DNA of 64,000 nt from Ectothiorhodospira haloalkaliphila ATCC 51935 (GCF_000633935.1 NZ_KK214998.1:619844-683843), one strand, 5' to 3'. Positions 39,187 through 50,075 are shown, numbered from the stretch's first letter. Notes: generated from the letters alone by a model not told the origin. Made by a program: numbers and translations.

Positions 39187-40251
39187 ATGTCCGGAAACAC
39201 CATAGGCAAGCTGTTTACTGTGACCAGCTTTGGCGAGAGCCACGGCCCGGCCATCGGCTGCATCGTCGATGGCTGTCCCCCTGGCCTGGGGTTGAGCGAG
39301 GCCGATCTGCAGGGCGACCTGGACCGGCGCCGCCCGGGGACCTCCCGGCACACCACCCAGCGTCGTGAACCGGATCAGGTGAAGATCCTCTCCGGGGTCT
39401 TCGAAGGCGTGACCACCGGGACGCCCATCGGGCTGTTGATCGAGAATGCCGACCAGCGCTCCAAGGACTATTCGGAGATCGCCGAGCGCTTCCGGCCCGG
39501 TCATGCGGATTACACCTACTTCAGGAAATATGGCCTGCGGGACTACCGGGGCGGGGGTCGCAGTTCGGCCCGGGAGACCGCCATGCGAGTGGCCGCCGGC
39601 GGCATTGCCAAGAAATATCTGCGCGAGCACTTCGGGGTGCAGGTGCGGGGTTATCTGGCCCAGTTGGGGCCCATCCGCATCGATGCCGTGGACTGGTCCG
39701 TGGTGGACACCAACCCCTTCTTCTGTCCCGATGCCGCCAAGGTGCCGGAGCTGGAGGCCTATATGGACGCCCTGCGCAAGGAAGGGGACTCCATCGGTGC
39801 TCGCATCAACGTGGAGGCCACGGGTCTGCCCGCCGGCTGGGGTGAGCCGGTATTTGACCGGCTGGACGCCGACATCGCCCACGCCATGATGGGCATCAAT
39901 GCCGTCAAGGCCGTGGAAGTCGGTGATGGCTTCGCCTGTGTGGAGCAAAAGGGTACCCAGCACCGTGACGAAATGACCTCCGAGGGGTTTGTCTCCAACC
40001 ACGCCGGGGGGGTGCTGGGAGGGATCTCCTCGGGGCAGGATATCCGCGTGAGCATGGCCTTGAAGCCCACCTCGAGCATCCGCTTGCCGGGGCGATCCCT
40101 GGATGTGCATGGCGAGCCGGTGGAAGTGATCACCACCGGGCGCCATGATCCCTGCGTGGGCATCCGCGCCACGCCCATTGCCGAGGCCATGCTGGCCATC
40201 GTGCTGATGGATCATGCGTTGCGGCATCGGGGGCAGGTGGGGGGGCGTTAG
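39187..40251 (+). CDS. aroC: chorismate synthase
   Basis: The 354-residue enzyme performs the last step of the shikimate pathway using reduced FMN. Family signatures [27 protein letters not shown] with [14 protein letters not shown], and GGISSGQDI are intact. It supplies chorismate, which the trp genes further along the window use via anthranilate. It is followed by a short C/G-rich hairpin region and then the MFS gene. Confidence 0.97.
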   Translation: MSGNTIGKLFTVTSFGESHGPAIGCIVDGCPPGLGLSEADLQGDLDRRRPGTSRHTTQRREPDQVKILSGVFEGVTTGTPIGLLIENADQRSKDYSEIAERFRPGHADYTYFRKYGLRDYRGGGRSSARETAMRVAAGGIAKKYLREHFGVQVRGYLAQLGPIRIDAVDWSVVDTNPFFCPDAAKVPELEAYMDALRKEGDSIGARINVEATGLPAGWGEPVFDRLDADIAHAMMGINAVKAVEVGDGFACVEQKGTQHRDEMTSEGFVSNHAGGVLGGISSGQDIRVSMALKPTSSIRLPGRSLDVHGEPVEVITTGRHDPCVGIRATPIAEAMLAIVLMDHALRHRGQVGGR

Positions 40252-40290
40252 GGGCTCCAGCTGCCCCCTCTGATCAACAGCGACTCTCCA

Positions 40291-40309
40291 TTCTCCCCTC
40301 AGGGGAGAA
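40291..40309. terminator. short hairpin downstream of aroC
   Basis: TTCTCCCC and GGGGAGAA form a perfect eight-base stem with a three-base loop about 40 bp after aroC. No T run follows. Surrounding GGGGAGGAGGGGGG resembles the C/G-tract repeats after parE and hemN. Confidence 0.4.
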
Positions 40310-40388
40310 GGGCCGGGGAGGAGGGGGGCGGCGGGCATGACGCCCTGTTCGCCACCCTCGCCCCAACCGCCTTGATTCCGGAAACTTC

Positions 40389-41558
40389 ATGCCTGCTTCC
40401 TACTGGAAACTCTCCAGCTTCTATTTTTTCTATTTCGCCAGCATCGGCGCCTTCATGCCCTACTGGGGGCTGTACCTGAAGGAACAGGGTTTTGCCGCCG
40501 GGCAGATCGGCGAACTCATGGCCATCGTGCTGGCCACCAAGATCATTGCCCCCAATGTGTGGGGCTGGCTGGCGGACCACACCGGCAAGCGGACCCTGGT
40601 GGTGCGCATCGCTGCGGGCATGGCCATGATCTGCTTTGCCGGGCTGCTGTTCCACTCCGGTTACTGGTGGGTGGCGGTCACCATGGCCCTGTTCAGCTTC
40701 TTCTGGAACGCGGCGTTGCCCCAGTTTGAAGCCACCACCATGAACCACCTGGGCAAGAGCACCCATGCCTACAGCCGCATCCGGCTGTGGGGATCCATCG
40801 GCTTCGTGCTCTCGGTGGGCAGCCTGGGGGCCGTGTTCGAGACCGTGGACGTGGCCTGGTTGCCCTGGATCGTGCTGGTCCTGCTGGGTGCCCTGTGGCT
40901 CAGTACCCTGCGGGTGCGGGACGGGGGCGGGGTGCAGCCCGGCCCCGAGCCGGAATCCCTCTGGACCACCCTGAAGATCCCGGCGGTGATCCTGCTGCTG
41001 ATAGCCTGTTTCCTAATGCAGGCCAGTCACGGTCCCTACTATGCGTTCTTCACCCTGTACCTGGAGGAGCACGACTACACCCGCACGGTGGCCGGCTACC
41101 TCTGGGCGCTGGGGGTGCTGGCGGAGGTGGGGGTTTTCCTCATGATGCATCGCTGGCTGCCGCGTTTTGGTGCCTGGCGCCTGCTTGCCCTGGCTCTGCT
41201 GATCACCGCGGTGCGCTGGGGGTTGCTGGCGGGGTTCGTGGACAGCCTGCCGATGCTGGTGGTCATCCAGTTGATGCACGCGGCCAGCTATGGCCTGTAC
41301 CACGCGGCGGCCATCTCGCTGATCCATCAGTTCTTCGTCGGGCGCCAGCAGGGGCGGGGACAGGCCCTGTACTCCTCCCTGAGCTTTGGTCTGGGCGGCG
41401 CCATGGGGGCCCTGGCCAGTGGTTACATCTGGGATGGCGCGGGGCCCATGTGGGTGTATGTGATGGCCTCGGGCCTGGCCACGGCGGGCTTTGTGGCGGC
41501 CCTGCTGGGTAGCGGTTCGCGGCAGTATTCCGTGAGGCCGGATTCGGTGAATCAATAA
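40389..41558 (+). CDS. MFS transporter, HcaT/LacY-like
   Basis: The 389-residue protein has about 12 hydrophobic segments and begins YWKLSSFYFFYFASIGAFMP. This opening, with the loop GWLADHTGKR and RIRLWGSIGF before segment five, is characteristic of the MFS_1-like group that includes E. coli HcaT. Substrates in this group are mostly unproven. It follows aroC on the same strand (137 bp) and converges on the LysR gene. Confidence 0.85.
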   Translation: MPASYWKLSSFYFFYFASIGAFMPYWGLYLKEQGFAAGQIGELMAIVLATKIIAPNVWGWLADHTGKRTLVVRIAAGMAMICFAGLLFHSGYWWVAVTMALFSFFWNAALPQFEATTMNHLGKSTHAYSRIRLWGSIGFVLSVGSLGAVFETVDVAWLPWIVLVLLGALWLSTLRVRDGGGVQPGPEPESLWTTLKIPAVILLLIACFLMQASHGPYYAFFTLYLEEHDYTRTVAGYLWALGVLAEVGVFLMMHRWLPRFGAWRLLALALLITAVRWGLLAGFVDSLPMLVVIQLMHAASYGLYHAAAISLIHQFFVGRQQGRGQALYSSLSFGLGGAMGALASGYIWDGAGPMWVYVMASGLATAGFVAALLGSGSRQYSVRPDSVNQ

Positions 41559-41580
41559 GCGCGCCCTGATCGTGACGTCT

Positions 41581-42462
41581 TCAAGCAGGGTCTGAAGGCG
41601 CATCGGCCCCCTCCAGCATGGCCAGCAGCACCGATGCGGCGTTGGACCGGGTGCGGTCCCGGTGAGTCACCCAGCCCAGTTCCCGGTGCATGGTCAGACC
41701 GGGCAACTCCAGGTGATGCAGTTCCGCACCCATGGAGAGGGGGAGCACACCCCAGCCCAGACCGATACTGATCATCATCTGCAGGGTTTCCAGGTAGTGG
41801 GTTTCCAGCACCCGTGTCGGCGTAATGTCCTGGGTGGAGAAGGCGGCATTCACCAGTCGGCGGGTGAAGGTGCCTTCCGGGGGCAGGATGGCCGGGTAGC
41901 CGTTCAGGTCTTCAGGAATGCAGGTCCGGCTGGCCAGGGGATGATCCTTGGCCACCATGGCGGCCAGTGGGTCGTCCCAGATGCGCTGCCAGGTCAGCAG
42001 GGGCGAAGGCTGCTCCGGCAGGGTGACCACGGCCAGGTCCACCTGCCCCAGTTCGGCTGCCCGACAGGCCTCTTCCGATTCCATGAAGCGGATGTCCAGT
42101 TCCACCGCCGGGTAACGCCGCGCGAAGGCCTCGAGCACGGGCGGCAGCCTGCGCAGACCCACGTGATGGGAGGTGGCCAGGATGAGGGGGCCCTCCACGC
42201 GATCCGAGAGGTTGTCCAGCAGCCGTCGCGTTTCCGCCAGGTCCTCCAGGATGAGCCTGGCCCGGGGCAGCAATACCCGGCCGGCCTCCGTCACGCTGAT
42301 GCGGCGGCCAATACGGTCGAACAGGGGCTGGCCCAGTTCCGACTCCAGGGCCGCCACACGCTTGCTCACCGCTGGCTGGGTGAGGTGCAGGGTCTGTGCT
42401 GCTTCGGAGAAGGAGCCGGTGTTTGCCACCGCCAGGAAGGCCTTGAGGTTTTCCGGGAGCAT
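41581..42462 (-). CDS. LysR-family transcriptional regulator
   Basis: The 293-residue regulator has an N-terminal winged helix (FLAVANTGSFSEAAQTLHLTQPAVSKRVAALE at about 9-40; core TQPAVSKRV) and a periplasmic-binding-like effector domain. It is divergent from leuC with 126 bp between the starts. This classical LysR arrangement suggests it controls leuCDB and itself, perhaps in response to an isopropylmalate-like effector. That link is inferred from position and from a dyad in the intergenic region. Confidence 0.88.
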   Translation of the reverse strand: MLPENLKAFLAVANTGSFSEAAQTLHLTQPAVSKRVAALESELGQPLFDRIGRRISVTEAGRVLLPRARLILEDLAETRRLLDNLSDRVEGPLILATSHHVGLRRLPPVLEAFARRYPAVELDIRFMESEEACRAAELGQVDLAVVTLPEQPSPLLTWQRIWDDPLAAMVAKDHPLASRTCIPEDLNGYPAILPPEGTFTRRLVNAAFSTQDITPTRVLETHYLETLQMMISIGLGWGVLPLSMGAELHHLELPGLTMHRELGWVTHRDRTRSNAASVLLAMLEGADAPSDPA

Positions 42463-42518
42463 GAGGCTTCTCGCAAGGGGTGTGGGCTTGGAATTCTCGC
42501 CAGGAATACTTTACATGA

Positions 42519-42558
42519 ATAAGATGAATTGGCGTTATCCAACTCCGGTCTCTATCCT
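42519..42558 (+). promoter_or_regulatory. leuC promoter with candidate LysR dyad
   Basis: ATAA-N12-TTAT (42519-42538) is an AT-rich dyad of the size bound by LysR proteins. TTGGCG (42529-42534) and TATCCT (42553-42558), 18 bases apart, make a plausible sigma-70 promoter overlapping it. Confidence 0.45.
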
Positions 42559-42588
42559 TATCACCAGAGGCAATCGAGGTATTCACCC

Positions 42589-43995
42589 ATGACCGGAAAG
42601 ACACTCTACGACAAACTCTGGGACGCCCACGTGGTTCGCCGCGAGGACGACGACACGGCCCTGCTCTACATCGATCGGCACCTGGTGCACGAGGTGACGT
42701 CACCCCAGGCCTTCGAGGGCCTGCGTCTGGCGGGCCGTCAGCCCTGGCGTACCAACACGGTGCTGGCCGTACCGGATCACAACGTGCCCACCACGGACCG
42801 TGACAAGGGGATCGCAGATCCCGTCTCCCGTACCCAGGTGGAAACGCTCCAGCAGAACGTCACCAGCCTGGGCATCACCTTTTTCCCCATGGGCGATGTG
42901 CGTCAGGGCATCGTGCATGTGATCGGGCCGGAGCAGGGGGCCACGCTGCCGGGCATGACCGTGGTGTGCGGTGACTCCCACACCTCCACCCATGGGGCCT
43001 TCGGGGCCCTGTCCGTGGGGATTGGTACCTCGGAGGTGGAGCACGTGCTGGCCACCCAGTGCCTGTTGCAGAAGAAGATGAAGAACATGCTGGTCTCCGT
43101 GGACGGCAAGGTGGGCCCCGGGGTCACCGCCAAGGACATCGTCCTGGCCATCATTGGCGAGATCGGCACGGCTGGCGGCACCGGTTGCGCCATCGAGTTT
43201 GGCGGTGAGGCCATTCGTGATCTGTCCATGGAAGGTCGCATGACCGTGTGCAACATGGCCATCGAGGCGGGCGCCCGGGCCGGCATGGTGGCCGTGGACC
43301 AGACCACCATCGACTACGTGAAGGAGCGCCCCTACGCGCCCCGTGGTGAGCACTGGGAGCAGGCCGTGGCGGTCTGGCAGGAACTCAAGTCCGATCCTGA
43401 CGCGAAGTTTGATCATGTGGTGCACATCGATGCCGCCAGCATCCAGCCCCAGGTGAGCTGGGGGACCTCTCCGGAGATGGTGGCGCCGATCGGTGGTCGG
43501 GTACCCGATCCGGCCACCGCCGGTGATGCGGTCAAGACCCGGGGCATGGAGCGGGCGCTGGAATACATGGGCCTCAAGGCGGGCATGGCCGTGACCGACA
43601 TCCCGGTGGACAAGGTCTTCATCGGTTCCTGCACCAACGGTCGCCTGGAGGATATCCGGGCTGCCGCCGAGGTGGTGAAGGGTCGCCGGGTGGCCGAGAG
43701 CGTCAAGCTCGCCATGGTGGTGCCGGGCTCGGGCCTGGTGAAGCAGCAGGCGGAACAGGAAGGCCTGGACAAGGTGTTCCTGGAGGCCGGCTTTGAATGG
43801 CGCGATCCGGGTTGCTCCATGTGCCTGGCCATGAACGCCGACCGCCTGGAGCCGGGTGAACGCTGCGCCTCAACCTCCAACCGTAACTTCGAGGGTCGTC
43901 AGGGCCTGGGTGGGCGTACCCACCTGGTGAGCCCCGCCATGGCAGCCGCCGCGGCCGTGGCCGGGCATTTCGTCGATGTCCGGGAAATGAACTGA
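42589..43995 (+). CDS. leuC: 3-isopropylmalate dehydratase large subunit
   Basis: From ATG 42589 the protein has 468 residues. It is an aconitase-family enzyme that isomerises 2- to 3-isopropylmalate in leucine synthesis with LeuD. The 4Fe-4S ligands are in GSCTNGR and the pair in CSMC, and [16 protein letters not shown] is conserved. An upstream in-frame extension to 42529 crosses the predicted promoter and lacks a ribosome site. leuD follows after 13 bp. Confidence 0.97.
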   Translation: MTGKTLYDKLWDAHVVRREDDDTALLYIDRHLVHEVTSPQAFEGLRLAGRQPWRTNTVLAVPDHNVPTTDRDKGIADPVSRTQVETLQQNVTSLGITFFPMGDVRQGIVHVIGPEQGATLPGMTVVCGDSHTSTHGAFGALSVGIGTSEVEHVLATQCLLQKKMKNMLVSVDGKVGPGVTAKDIVLAIIGEIGTAGGTGCAIEFGGEAIRDLSMEGRMTVCNMAIEAGARAGMVAVDQTTIDYVKERPYAPRGEHWEQAVAVWQELKSDPDAKFDHVVHIDAASIQPQVSWGTSPEMVAPIGGRVPDPATAGDAVKTRGMERALEYMGLKAGMAVTDIPVDKVFIGSCTNGRLEDIRAAAEVVKGRRVAESVKLAMVVPGSGLVKQQAEQEGLDKVFLEAGFEWRDPGCSMCLAMNADRLEPGERCASTSNRNFEGRQGLGGRTHLVSPAMAAAAAVAGHFVDVREMN

Positions 43996-44008
43996 GTGAG
44001 GTGACCCC

Positions 44009-44650
44009 ATGGAAAAATTTCAAAGACTGACCGCCAAGGTGGCGCCGCTGGATCGCTCCAATGTGGACACCGACGCCATCATTCCCAAGCAGTATCTGAA
44101 GTCCGTCAAGCGCACGGGGTTTGGCCCCACGCTGTTCGATGACTGGCGTTATCTCGACCCGGGCGAGCCGGGCATGGATCACAGCCAGCGTCGCCAGAAC
44201 CCGGATTTCGTGCTGAACGATGCACGTTATCAGGGCGCGCAGATCCTCCTGGCCCGCAAGAACTTTGGCTGTGGCTCCTCCCGCGAACATGCGGTGTGGG
44301 CCCTGACCGATTACGGATTCCGGGCCGTGATTGCCCCGAGCTATGCGGACATCTTCTTCAGCAACAGCTTCAAGAATGGACTCCTGCCGCTGGTGCTGGA
44401 CGAGGCCATCGTCGATCAGCTCTTCAATGAGGTGCTGGCCGAGCCCGGCTACCAGTTGACCGTGGACCTGGAGGCCCAGACGGTGGAAACCCCCTCGGGC
44501 CAGAGCTTCTCCTTTGAGGTGGACCCGTTCCGACGTCATTGTCTGCTCAACGGGCTGGACGACATCGGCCTCACCCTGCAGCATGCCGATGATATCCGCG
44601 CCTACGAGGAGAAACGCCGCGCCGAGGCGCCCTGGCTGTTTCCGGCCTGA
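44009..44650 (+). CDS. leuD: 3-isopropylmalate dehydratase small subunit
   Basis: The 213-residue swivel-domain subunit begins with [20 protein letters not shown] and contains the family motif [15 protein letters not shown]. It completes the LeuCD active site. It is co-directional with leuC (GTGAGG ribosome site) and is followed by a hairpin before leuB. Confidence 0.97.
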   Translation: MEKFQRLTAKVAPLDRSNVDTDAIIPKQYLKSVKRTGFGPTLFDDWRYLDPGEPGMDHSQRRQNPDFVLNDARYQGAQILLARKNFGCGSSREHAVWALTDYGFRAVIAPSYADIFFSNSFKNGLLPLVLDEAIVDQLFNEVLAEPGYQLTVDLEAQTVETPSGQSFSFEVDPFRRHCLLNGLDDIGLTLQHADDIRAYEEKRRAEAPWLFPA

Positions 44651-44673
44651 TAAAAGAATCATGCACACCGACG

Positions 44674-44695
44674 GACCGCCTCCCCGGAGGCGGTC
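44674..44695. terminator. hairpin between leuD and leuB
   Basis: GACCGCCTCC pairs exactly with GGAGGCGGTC across CC. Without a T run it may tune readthrough or mRNA stability rather than stop transcription within the leu operon. Confidence 0.4.
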
Positions 44696-44744
44696 ACGGC
44701 TGTCACACTGATCCCATTACACCTGTTGTCATTCCGAGTATCCC

Positions 44745-45824
44745 ATGACCCACAAAATCCTTGTCATGCCCGGTGACGGCATCGGCCCCGAGATCGTCTC
44801 CGAGGCCACCCGTCTGCTGAACGCCCTGCGTGATCGTTTCGGCCTGGATGCCGAACTGGAAGAGGCCCCCATCGGCGGGGCCGGCTACGATGCGGCCGGT
44901 GAGCCGCTGCCGGCACACACCCTGAAACTGGCCCGGGAGGCCGATGCCGTGCTCCTGGGCGCCGTGGGCGGGCCGCGCTACGACGAACTGCCCTGGGAAA
45001 AACGCCCGGAGCGTGGCCTGCTGGCCATCCGTTCGGAACTGGGCCTGTTTTCCAACCTGCGCCCGGCGATCCTCTACCCTCAACTCGCGTCCGCCTCCGC
45101 CCTCAAACCGGAGATCGTCGGCGGCCTGGACATCATGATCCTGCGCGAGCTCACCGGTGGGGCCTATTTCGGCAAGCCCCGCGGCATCGATACCCGCGAG
45201 GATGGCGTACGCCAGGGTTACAACACCATCATCTATTCCGAACCGGAGATCGAGCGCATCGCCCGCAGCGGTTTCGAGATCGCCATGAAGCGGGATCGGC
45301 GCCTGTGCTCGGTGGACAAGGCCAATGTGCTCGAGGTCTCACAACTGTGGCGTGAAGTGGTGGAACGGGTGGCCAAGGAGTACCCGGACGTGGCACTGTC
45401 CCACATGTACGTGGACAATGCCGCCATGCAGCTGGTGCGCGCGCCCAAGCAATTCGACGTGATCGTGACCGAGAACATGTTCGGCGACATCCTCTCGGAT
45501 GCGGCCGCCATGCTCACCGGTTCCATCGGCATGCTGCCGTCCGCTTCCCTGGATGCCGCCGGCAAGGGCATGTACGAACCCATTCATGGCTCGGCGCCGG
45601 ACATCGCGGGCCAGGGCCTGGCCAATCCGCTGGCCACGTTGCTGTCGGTGGCCATGATGCTGCGCTACAGTCTCGACGAAGAGGCCCAGGCGGCACGCGT
45701 GGAGGCTGCGGTGGGTCAGGTGCTGGACAATGGTCTGCGCACGCCGGACATCTGGACTCATGGCTGCGACAAGGTGGGCACCCAGGAGATGGGGCAGGCG
45801 GTGGTGGCCGCTCTGTCCGACTGA
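44745..45824 (+). CDS. leuB: 3-isopropylmalate dehydrogenase
   Basis: The 359-residue NAD-dependent enzyme oxidises 3-isopropylmalate. It starts with [14 protein letters not shown], and holds [24 protein letters not shown] and the metal/substrate motif [20 protein letters not shown]. It ends the leuCDB set; leuA is not in the window. About 95 bp separate it from leuD. Confidence 0.97.
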   Translation: MTHKILVMPGDGIGPEIVSEATRLLNALRDRFGLDAELEEAPIGGAGYDAAGEPLPAHTLKLAREADAVLLGAVGGPRYDELPWEKRPERGLLAIRSELGLFSNLRPAILYPQLASASALKPEIVGGLDIMILRELTGGAYFGKPRGIDTREDGVRQGYNTIIYSEPEIERIARSGFEIAMKRDRRLCSVDKANVLEVSQLWREVVERVAKEYPDVALSHMYVDNAAMQLVRAPKQFDVIVTENMFGDILSDAAAMLTGSIGMLPSASLDAAGKGMYEPIHGSAPDIAGQGLANPLATLLSVAMMLRYSLDEEAQAARVEAAVGQVLDNGLRTPDIWTHGCDKVGTQEMGQAVVAALSD

Positions 45825-45877
45825 TCGAACCTCGCCCGCGCACCCATAATCAGTACTCGATTCAAGGATTCATAAAG

Positions 45878-46900
45878 ATGAGCAAAACCTATGATGTGGC
45901 CGTTGTCGGCGCGACCGGCGCCGTTGGCGAGACCATGCTCTCCATCCTGGCCGAACGGAAGTTCCCCGTCGGGCAGGTGTATGCCGTGGCCAGCAGTCGT
46001 TCCGCCGGTTCCCGGGTGAGCTTCGGTGACCGTCAACTGGTGGTTCAGGACCTGGCCGAGTTCGATTTCTCCAAGGTGCAGATCGGTCTGTTCTCGCCCG
46101 GCGCCTCCGTCTCCAAGGAATATGCCCCCAAGGCGGCTGCTGCCGGCTGTGTGGTGATCGACAACACCTCGCAGTTCCGCTACGACGACGATATCCCGCT
46201 GGTGGTGCCGGAGGTGAACCCCCATGCGGTGGCTCAGCACACCAACCGGGGCATCATCGCCAACCCCAATTGCTCCACCATCCAGATGCTGGTGGCCCTC
46301 AAGCCCCTGCACGACGCCGTGGGTATCGAGCGCATCAACGTGGCCACCTACCAGGCGGTGTCGGGCACCGGCAAGGACGCCATCGAGGAACTGGCCGGCC
46401 AGTCGGCGCGGCTGCTCAATGGCCAGCCGGTGGAATGCCAGGTGTATCCCAAGCAGATCGCCTTCAACTGCCTGCCGCATATCGACGTCTTCCTGGAGAA
46501 CGGCTACACCAAGGAAGAGATGAAGATGGTTTGGGAGACCCGCAAGATCTTTGAGGATGAGGCGATTCAGGTGAATCCCACCACGGTGCGTGTGCCGGTG
46601 TTCTACGGTCACTCCGAGGCCGTGCACATCGAGACCCGGGACAAGATCAGCGCCGAGAAGGCCCGCGAACTGCTGGCCGCCGCGCCGGGTGTGGAAGTGC
46701 TGGACGAGCGTGCCGACGGCGGTTATCCCACGGCGGTCACCGAGGGCGCGAATCGCGATCCTGTCTTTGTGGGCCGTATCCGGGAGGATATCTCCCATCC
46801 CCGAGGCCTGAATATGTGGGTGGTGGCGGATAACGTGCGCAAGGGGGCCGCCCTCAACAGTATCCAAATTGCCGAAGTTTTGATAAAAGATTACCTATAA
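45878..46900 (+). CDS. asd: aspartate-semialdehyde dehydrogenase
   Basis: The 340-residue enzyme reduces aspartyl phosphate toward lysine, diaminopimelate, threonine and methionine. The Rossmann motif VVGATGAVGETML and the catalytic cysteine in NPNCSTIQ are intact, as is VPVFYGHSEAVH. The USG-1-like group with this length often lies between leuB and fimV/truA in gammaproteobacteria. It has a strong hairpin downstream. Confidence 0.95.
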   Translation: MSKTYDVAVVGATGAVGETMLSILAERKFPVGQVYAVASSRSAGSRVSFGDRQLVVQDLAEFDFSKVQIGLFSPGASVSKEYAPKAAAAGCVVIDNTSQFRYDDDIPLVVPEVNPHAVAQHTNRGIIANPNCSTIQMLVALKPLHDAVGIERINVATYQAVSGTGKDAIEELAGQSARLLNGQPVECQVYPKQIAFNCLPHIDVFLENGYTKEEMKMVWETRKIFEDEAIQVNPTTVRVPVFYGHSEAVHIETRDKISAEKARELLAAAPGVEVLDERADGGYPTAVTEGANRDPVFVGRIREDISHPRGLNMWVVADNVRKGAALNSIQIAEVLIKDYL

Positions 46901-46918
46901 CGTGGGCTTGTCCTGAGT

Positions 46919-46949
46919 CAGCGGACCGGATGCCGCGTCCGGTCCGCTG
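46919..46949. terminator. hairpin downstream of asd
   Basis: CAGCGGACCGGA (46919-46930) pairs perfectly with TCCGGTCCGCTG (46938-46949) over a seven-base loop, 19 bp after asd. No T run follows, so termination is likely but not certain. Confidence 0.55.
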
Positions 46950-47033
46950 CATGATGAGGCTCAACCGGGGGAACGGCGACCGGGCCGGATAAGCAGGACG
47001 GTCCCCGGGTCGTGTCAAAGAGGGGATTACGCT

Positions 47034-50000
47034 GTGCGCAGACTGGCTTTGGGAACGGCCGTATTGGCCCTGATCGTACCGGGGGCGAGCCTGGGGCTGG
47101 GGCTGGGAGAAATCGAACCCCGTTCCGCGCTCAATCAGCCCCTCCGCGCGGAGATCGAACTGGTCTCCGTGGAGCCAGGCGAGATGGACGATCTGGTGGT
47201 TCGGCTGGCCCCCGACGCCCTGTTCACGCGCATGGGCATCGACCGGGATCACCGCTTGACCGAGCTCGAGTTCGAGCCCATGACCACACGGGACGGTCGC
47301 CATGTGATTCGGGTGACCTCCCGCGATCCCATCCGCGAACCCTTCCTCAACTTCCTCATCGAAGCCAGCTGGCCCAGCGGTCGCCTGGTGCGCGAATACA
47401 CCATCCTGCTGGATCCGCCCACCCGCTTCGAACAGACCCGCCAGCCCACCCCGGCCCCCTCGGCACCGGCTCCCGGGCGTGAGACCGCCCCCCCAGGCGT
47501 GACCCGCGCCGAAGCCCCTCGCGACACCGCTCCCACCACTTACCGGGTCAGCCGTGGCGACACCATGTGGCAGCTGGGTGAACGTCTGCGGCCCGACACC
47601 GGTGTGAGCGTGGAGCAGATGATGCTCGCGCTGCTCAGAGCCAATCCCGAGGCCTTCGAGGACGACAATATCAATAACCTGCGCAGCGGCCATGTGCTGC
47701 GCGTGCCGGCCCGCGATGAGATCACCCGCCTGGCGCCCCGCGAAGCGCGCCAGGAAGTGGTGCGTCAGAATCGACTCTGGCGGGAATACCGGGAGCGGGC
47801 CACGGAGCAGCCTGAACCCCAGGTGGCCGTTGCCGATGAGCCGGCACCGCCGCGTGATCCGGCCCCGGACGAAGCCAGGGAGCCGGCACCCCCCGCGCCG
47901 GTGGACGACGATGCCCGCCTGGAGATTGTTGGCGATGGTCTCACCGATGACGAGGCCCAGCGGTTGCAGCGGGAACTGGCCCTGTTGCGGGAAACCACCG
48001 AGTCCCGTCGCCAGGAGGCGGAGGAACTGCGTAATCGCGTGGAAGAGCTGGAAGGATTGCTGGAAAGGCAGTCCCGTCTGCTGACCCTCACCAACCAGCA
48101 GCTGGCAGATCTGCAGAACCAGCTGGCCCGCATGGAGGGGCGCGACCCCGACCACCTGCCTCTGGCCTTGCCAAGCGAGCCTTTGCCAACGACCCCCGAG
48201 GCGGTGGCGCCCGCACCGGCTCCGGATGCCGCTCCAACTCCCGAAGTGGCCCCAGCGCCTCCTGCGCCGGTCACACCCGCCGAACCGGAGCCGCGACCCA
48301 CCGCGCTGACCCAGTTGCTGAACAATCCTTCCCTGCTGATGGGGGCCGGTTTTGGTCTGCTGCTGATCCTGGCCCTGCTGTGGCTGATGATCCGTCGCCT
48401 GCGTGATCGTGAGGACGGCGAGGACGTCGCAACCCCCCTGGCTGATGCCTCGGTGGGCCAGGAGGCCGGTACTCAGGGCAAGGGAACCGCCGCCGCCGCG
48501 GCTGCCGGCGCGGCCGCCGGCGGTGTTGCTGCCGCCCGGGATGATGCGGATCGGGAGCGGCCCACCTTTGGTGTCGAGTCCGACTCCAAAGAGGACCTGT
48601 CCACGGCGATGATGGACACCATGGAAACGCAGTTGCCCTCCCCGAAAGGGCCCATGGGGGATTCTGCGGAGTTGACCGATACCATGGAGCTCTCGCTCCC
48701 CGGCGGTGATGCCGCCGAACCCGAGGATGGTGGCCCACGCCATCGGGACGAAGTATCGAATGACGATACCGTGGCCGAAGCGGATGTCTACCTGGCCTAT
48801 GGGCTGTACCAGCAGGCGGAGGATCTGCTTGAAAATGCCGTGAAGCAGGATCCGGATCGCGTGGATTATCGTTTCAAGCTGGCAGAAACCTATTTCGCCA
48901 GCAAGAATCGGGAGGCCTTTGAGGGTGTGGCGGCAGACATGCGCCAGTCCCTGGGTGAGCGTCCTGCCAGGCTGTGGGACCGGGTGGTGCTCATGGGGCA
49001 GGAGATCAGCCCCGATAACCCCCTTTTCCGCGGTGCAGCCGCCTCGGGTCAGGGCACCCATGAGCGCCCTGATACCAGCGACTTCGATCTGGATACCACG
49101 GAACTGGAAGGCTCGCTCTCCGAGGTGGACTTCGAGATCCGTGATGACATGGATGACATGGGGCTGGGAGAAGATCCAGCCTCCGGGGATCAGACAGAAA
49201 TCTCCAAAATCGGTGAGCTGGACCTGGATCTGCCCGAGGATATCGGTGCCGATGTGCCCGAGGATTCAGGAAAGGCGGCGCCGGAAGATGCGCCCACCAT
49301 GCAGGTGGAAGAAACCCCGGGCATGGATGACGAGGCCCCCACCCGGGTTCATCCTCCGGCGCAGACGGCCACATCCGCCCCGGACAAGCCTGAGGAGCGC
49401 GCCCGTACCCAGGACGCCGATGATGCCACACTGGAATTCGATCTGGACGACAGTGACTTCCTGGACGAGGACTGGGCGAAAGACGTGGGTGAGGGTGCGT
49501 CCAGGCCGGACCTGGACGAGGGCGCTGACATCGATGCGGATGAGCCGACCCGGCGCGCCGGGTCGGGGGACGATACCGCCACGCTGCAGACGGACGAGCC
49601 CTTCCCTGATCTGGATGAACCCCCGGCACTGGATCGTGGTGTCGAACCCCCCACGACCGAAGGCACGGGCGAGCAGGACGATACCCTGCAGCTGGATGCG
49701 GACGATCTGAACTTTGATCTGGACGACATGGAGTCCATGGGCAAGGATGAGCCTGCCACGCCCAGGGCGCTGGGTGAGGATCTGGACTCCGATGCCGATA
49801 CCCGATGGCTGGATGACACCTTTGACGCGGATGATGCCGCCCGCACCTCGGACGAACTGGACAGCGCCGAGGATGATGACTTCAGTCTCGGCGACGAGAT
49901 CAGTACCAAGCTGGATCTGGCCCGGGCCTACATCGAGATGGGGGATGCGGAAGGCGCCCGTGCCACCCTGGAGGAGGTGATCAGCGATGGTGACGACGTG

Positions 50001-50042
50001 CAGCGCCGCGAGGCCGAGGAGCTGATGCGTCAGATCCAGTAA
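47034..50042 (+). CDS. fimV: FimV/HubP-type polar hub protein
   Basis: The 1002-residue protein starts at GTG with AGAGGGG upstream. It has a signal peptide (about 1-21), the FimV N-terminal domain (GEIEPRSALNQPLRAEIEL), a LysM peptidoglycan-binding domain (about 168-222, YRVSRGDTMWQLGERL), Pro/Ala linkers and a coiled coil (about 310-365). One membrane helix lies near 432-452. A very acidic cytoplasmic region follows, and it ends with the conserved FimV C-terminal motif LDLARAYIEMGDAEGAR. FimV organises type IV pili and cell poles and activates adenylate cyclase in Pseudomonas. It fits with the FimX-like protein in this window. Confidence 0.95.
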   Translation: MRRLALGTAVLALIVPGASLGLGLGEIEPRSALNQPLRAEIELVSVEPGEMDDLVVRLAPDALFTRMGIDRDHRLTELEFEPMTTRDGRHVIRVTSRDPIREPFLNFLIEASWPSGRLVREYTILLDPPTRFEQTRQPTPAPSAPAPGRETAPPGVTRAEAPRDTAPTTYRVSRGDTMWQLGERLRPDTGVSVEQMMLALLRANPEAFEDDNINNLRSGHVLRVPARDEITRLAPREARQEVVRQNRLWREYRERATEQPEPQVAVADEPAPPRDPAPDEAREPAPPAPVDDDARLEIVGDGLTDDEAQRLQRELALLRETTESRRQEAEELRNRVEELEGLLERQSRLLTLTNQQLADLQNQLARMEGRDPDHLPLALPSEPLPTTPEAVAPAPAPDAAPTPEVAPAPPAPVTPAEPEPRPTALTQLLNNPSLLMGAGFGLLLILALLWLMIRRLRDREDGEDVATPLADASVGQEAGTQGKGTAAAAAAGAAAGGVAAARDDADRERPTFGVESDSKEDLSTAMMDTMETQLPSPKGPMGDSAELTDTMELSLPGGDAAEPEDGGPRHRDEVSNDDTVAEADVYLAYGLYQQAEDLLENAVKQDPDRVDYRFKLAETYFASKNREAFEGVAADMRQSLGERPARLWDRVVLMGQEISPDNPLFRGAAASGQGTHERPDTSDFDLDTTELEGSLSEVDFEIRDDMDDMGLGEDPASGDQTEISKIGELDLDLPEDIGADVPEDSGKAAPEDAPTMQVEETPGMDDEAPTRVHPPAQTATSAPDKPEERARTQDADDATLEFDLDDSDFLDEDWAKDVGEGASRPDLDEGADIDADEPTRRAGSGDDTATLQTDEPFPDLDEPPALDRGVEPPTTEGTGEQDDTLQLDADDLNFDLDDMESMGKDEPATPRALGEDLDSDADTRWLDDTFDADDAARTSDELDSAEDDDFSLGDEISTKLDLARAYIEMGDAEGARATLEEVISDGDDVQRREAEELMRQIQ

Positions 50043-50075
50043 GCCGCCGGTTACCCGGCGCCTCTTCCAGCCCTG

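Noticed and set aside
37711-40338. An 875-codon open frame on the - strand
   Set aside because: It spans the complements of both hemN and aroC plus their intergenic gap, which no real gene would be expected to do here. Both forward genes are certain.
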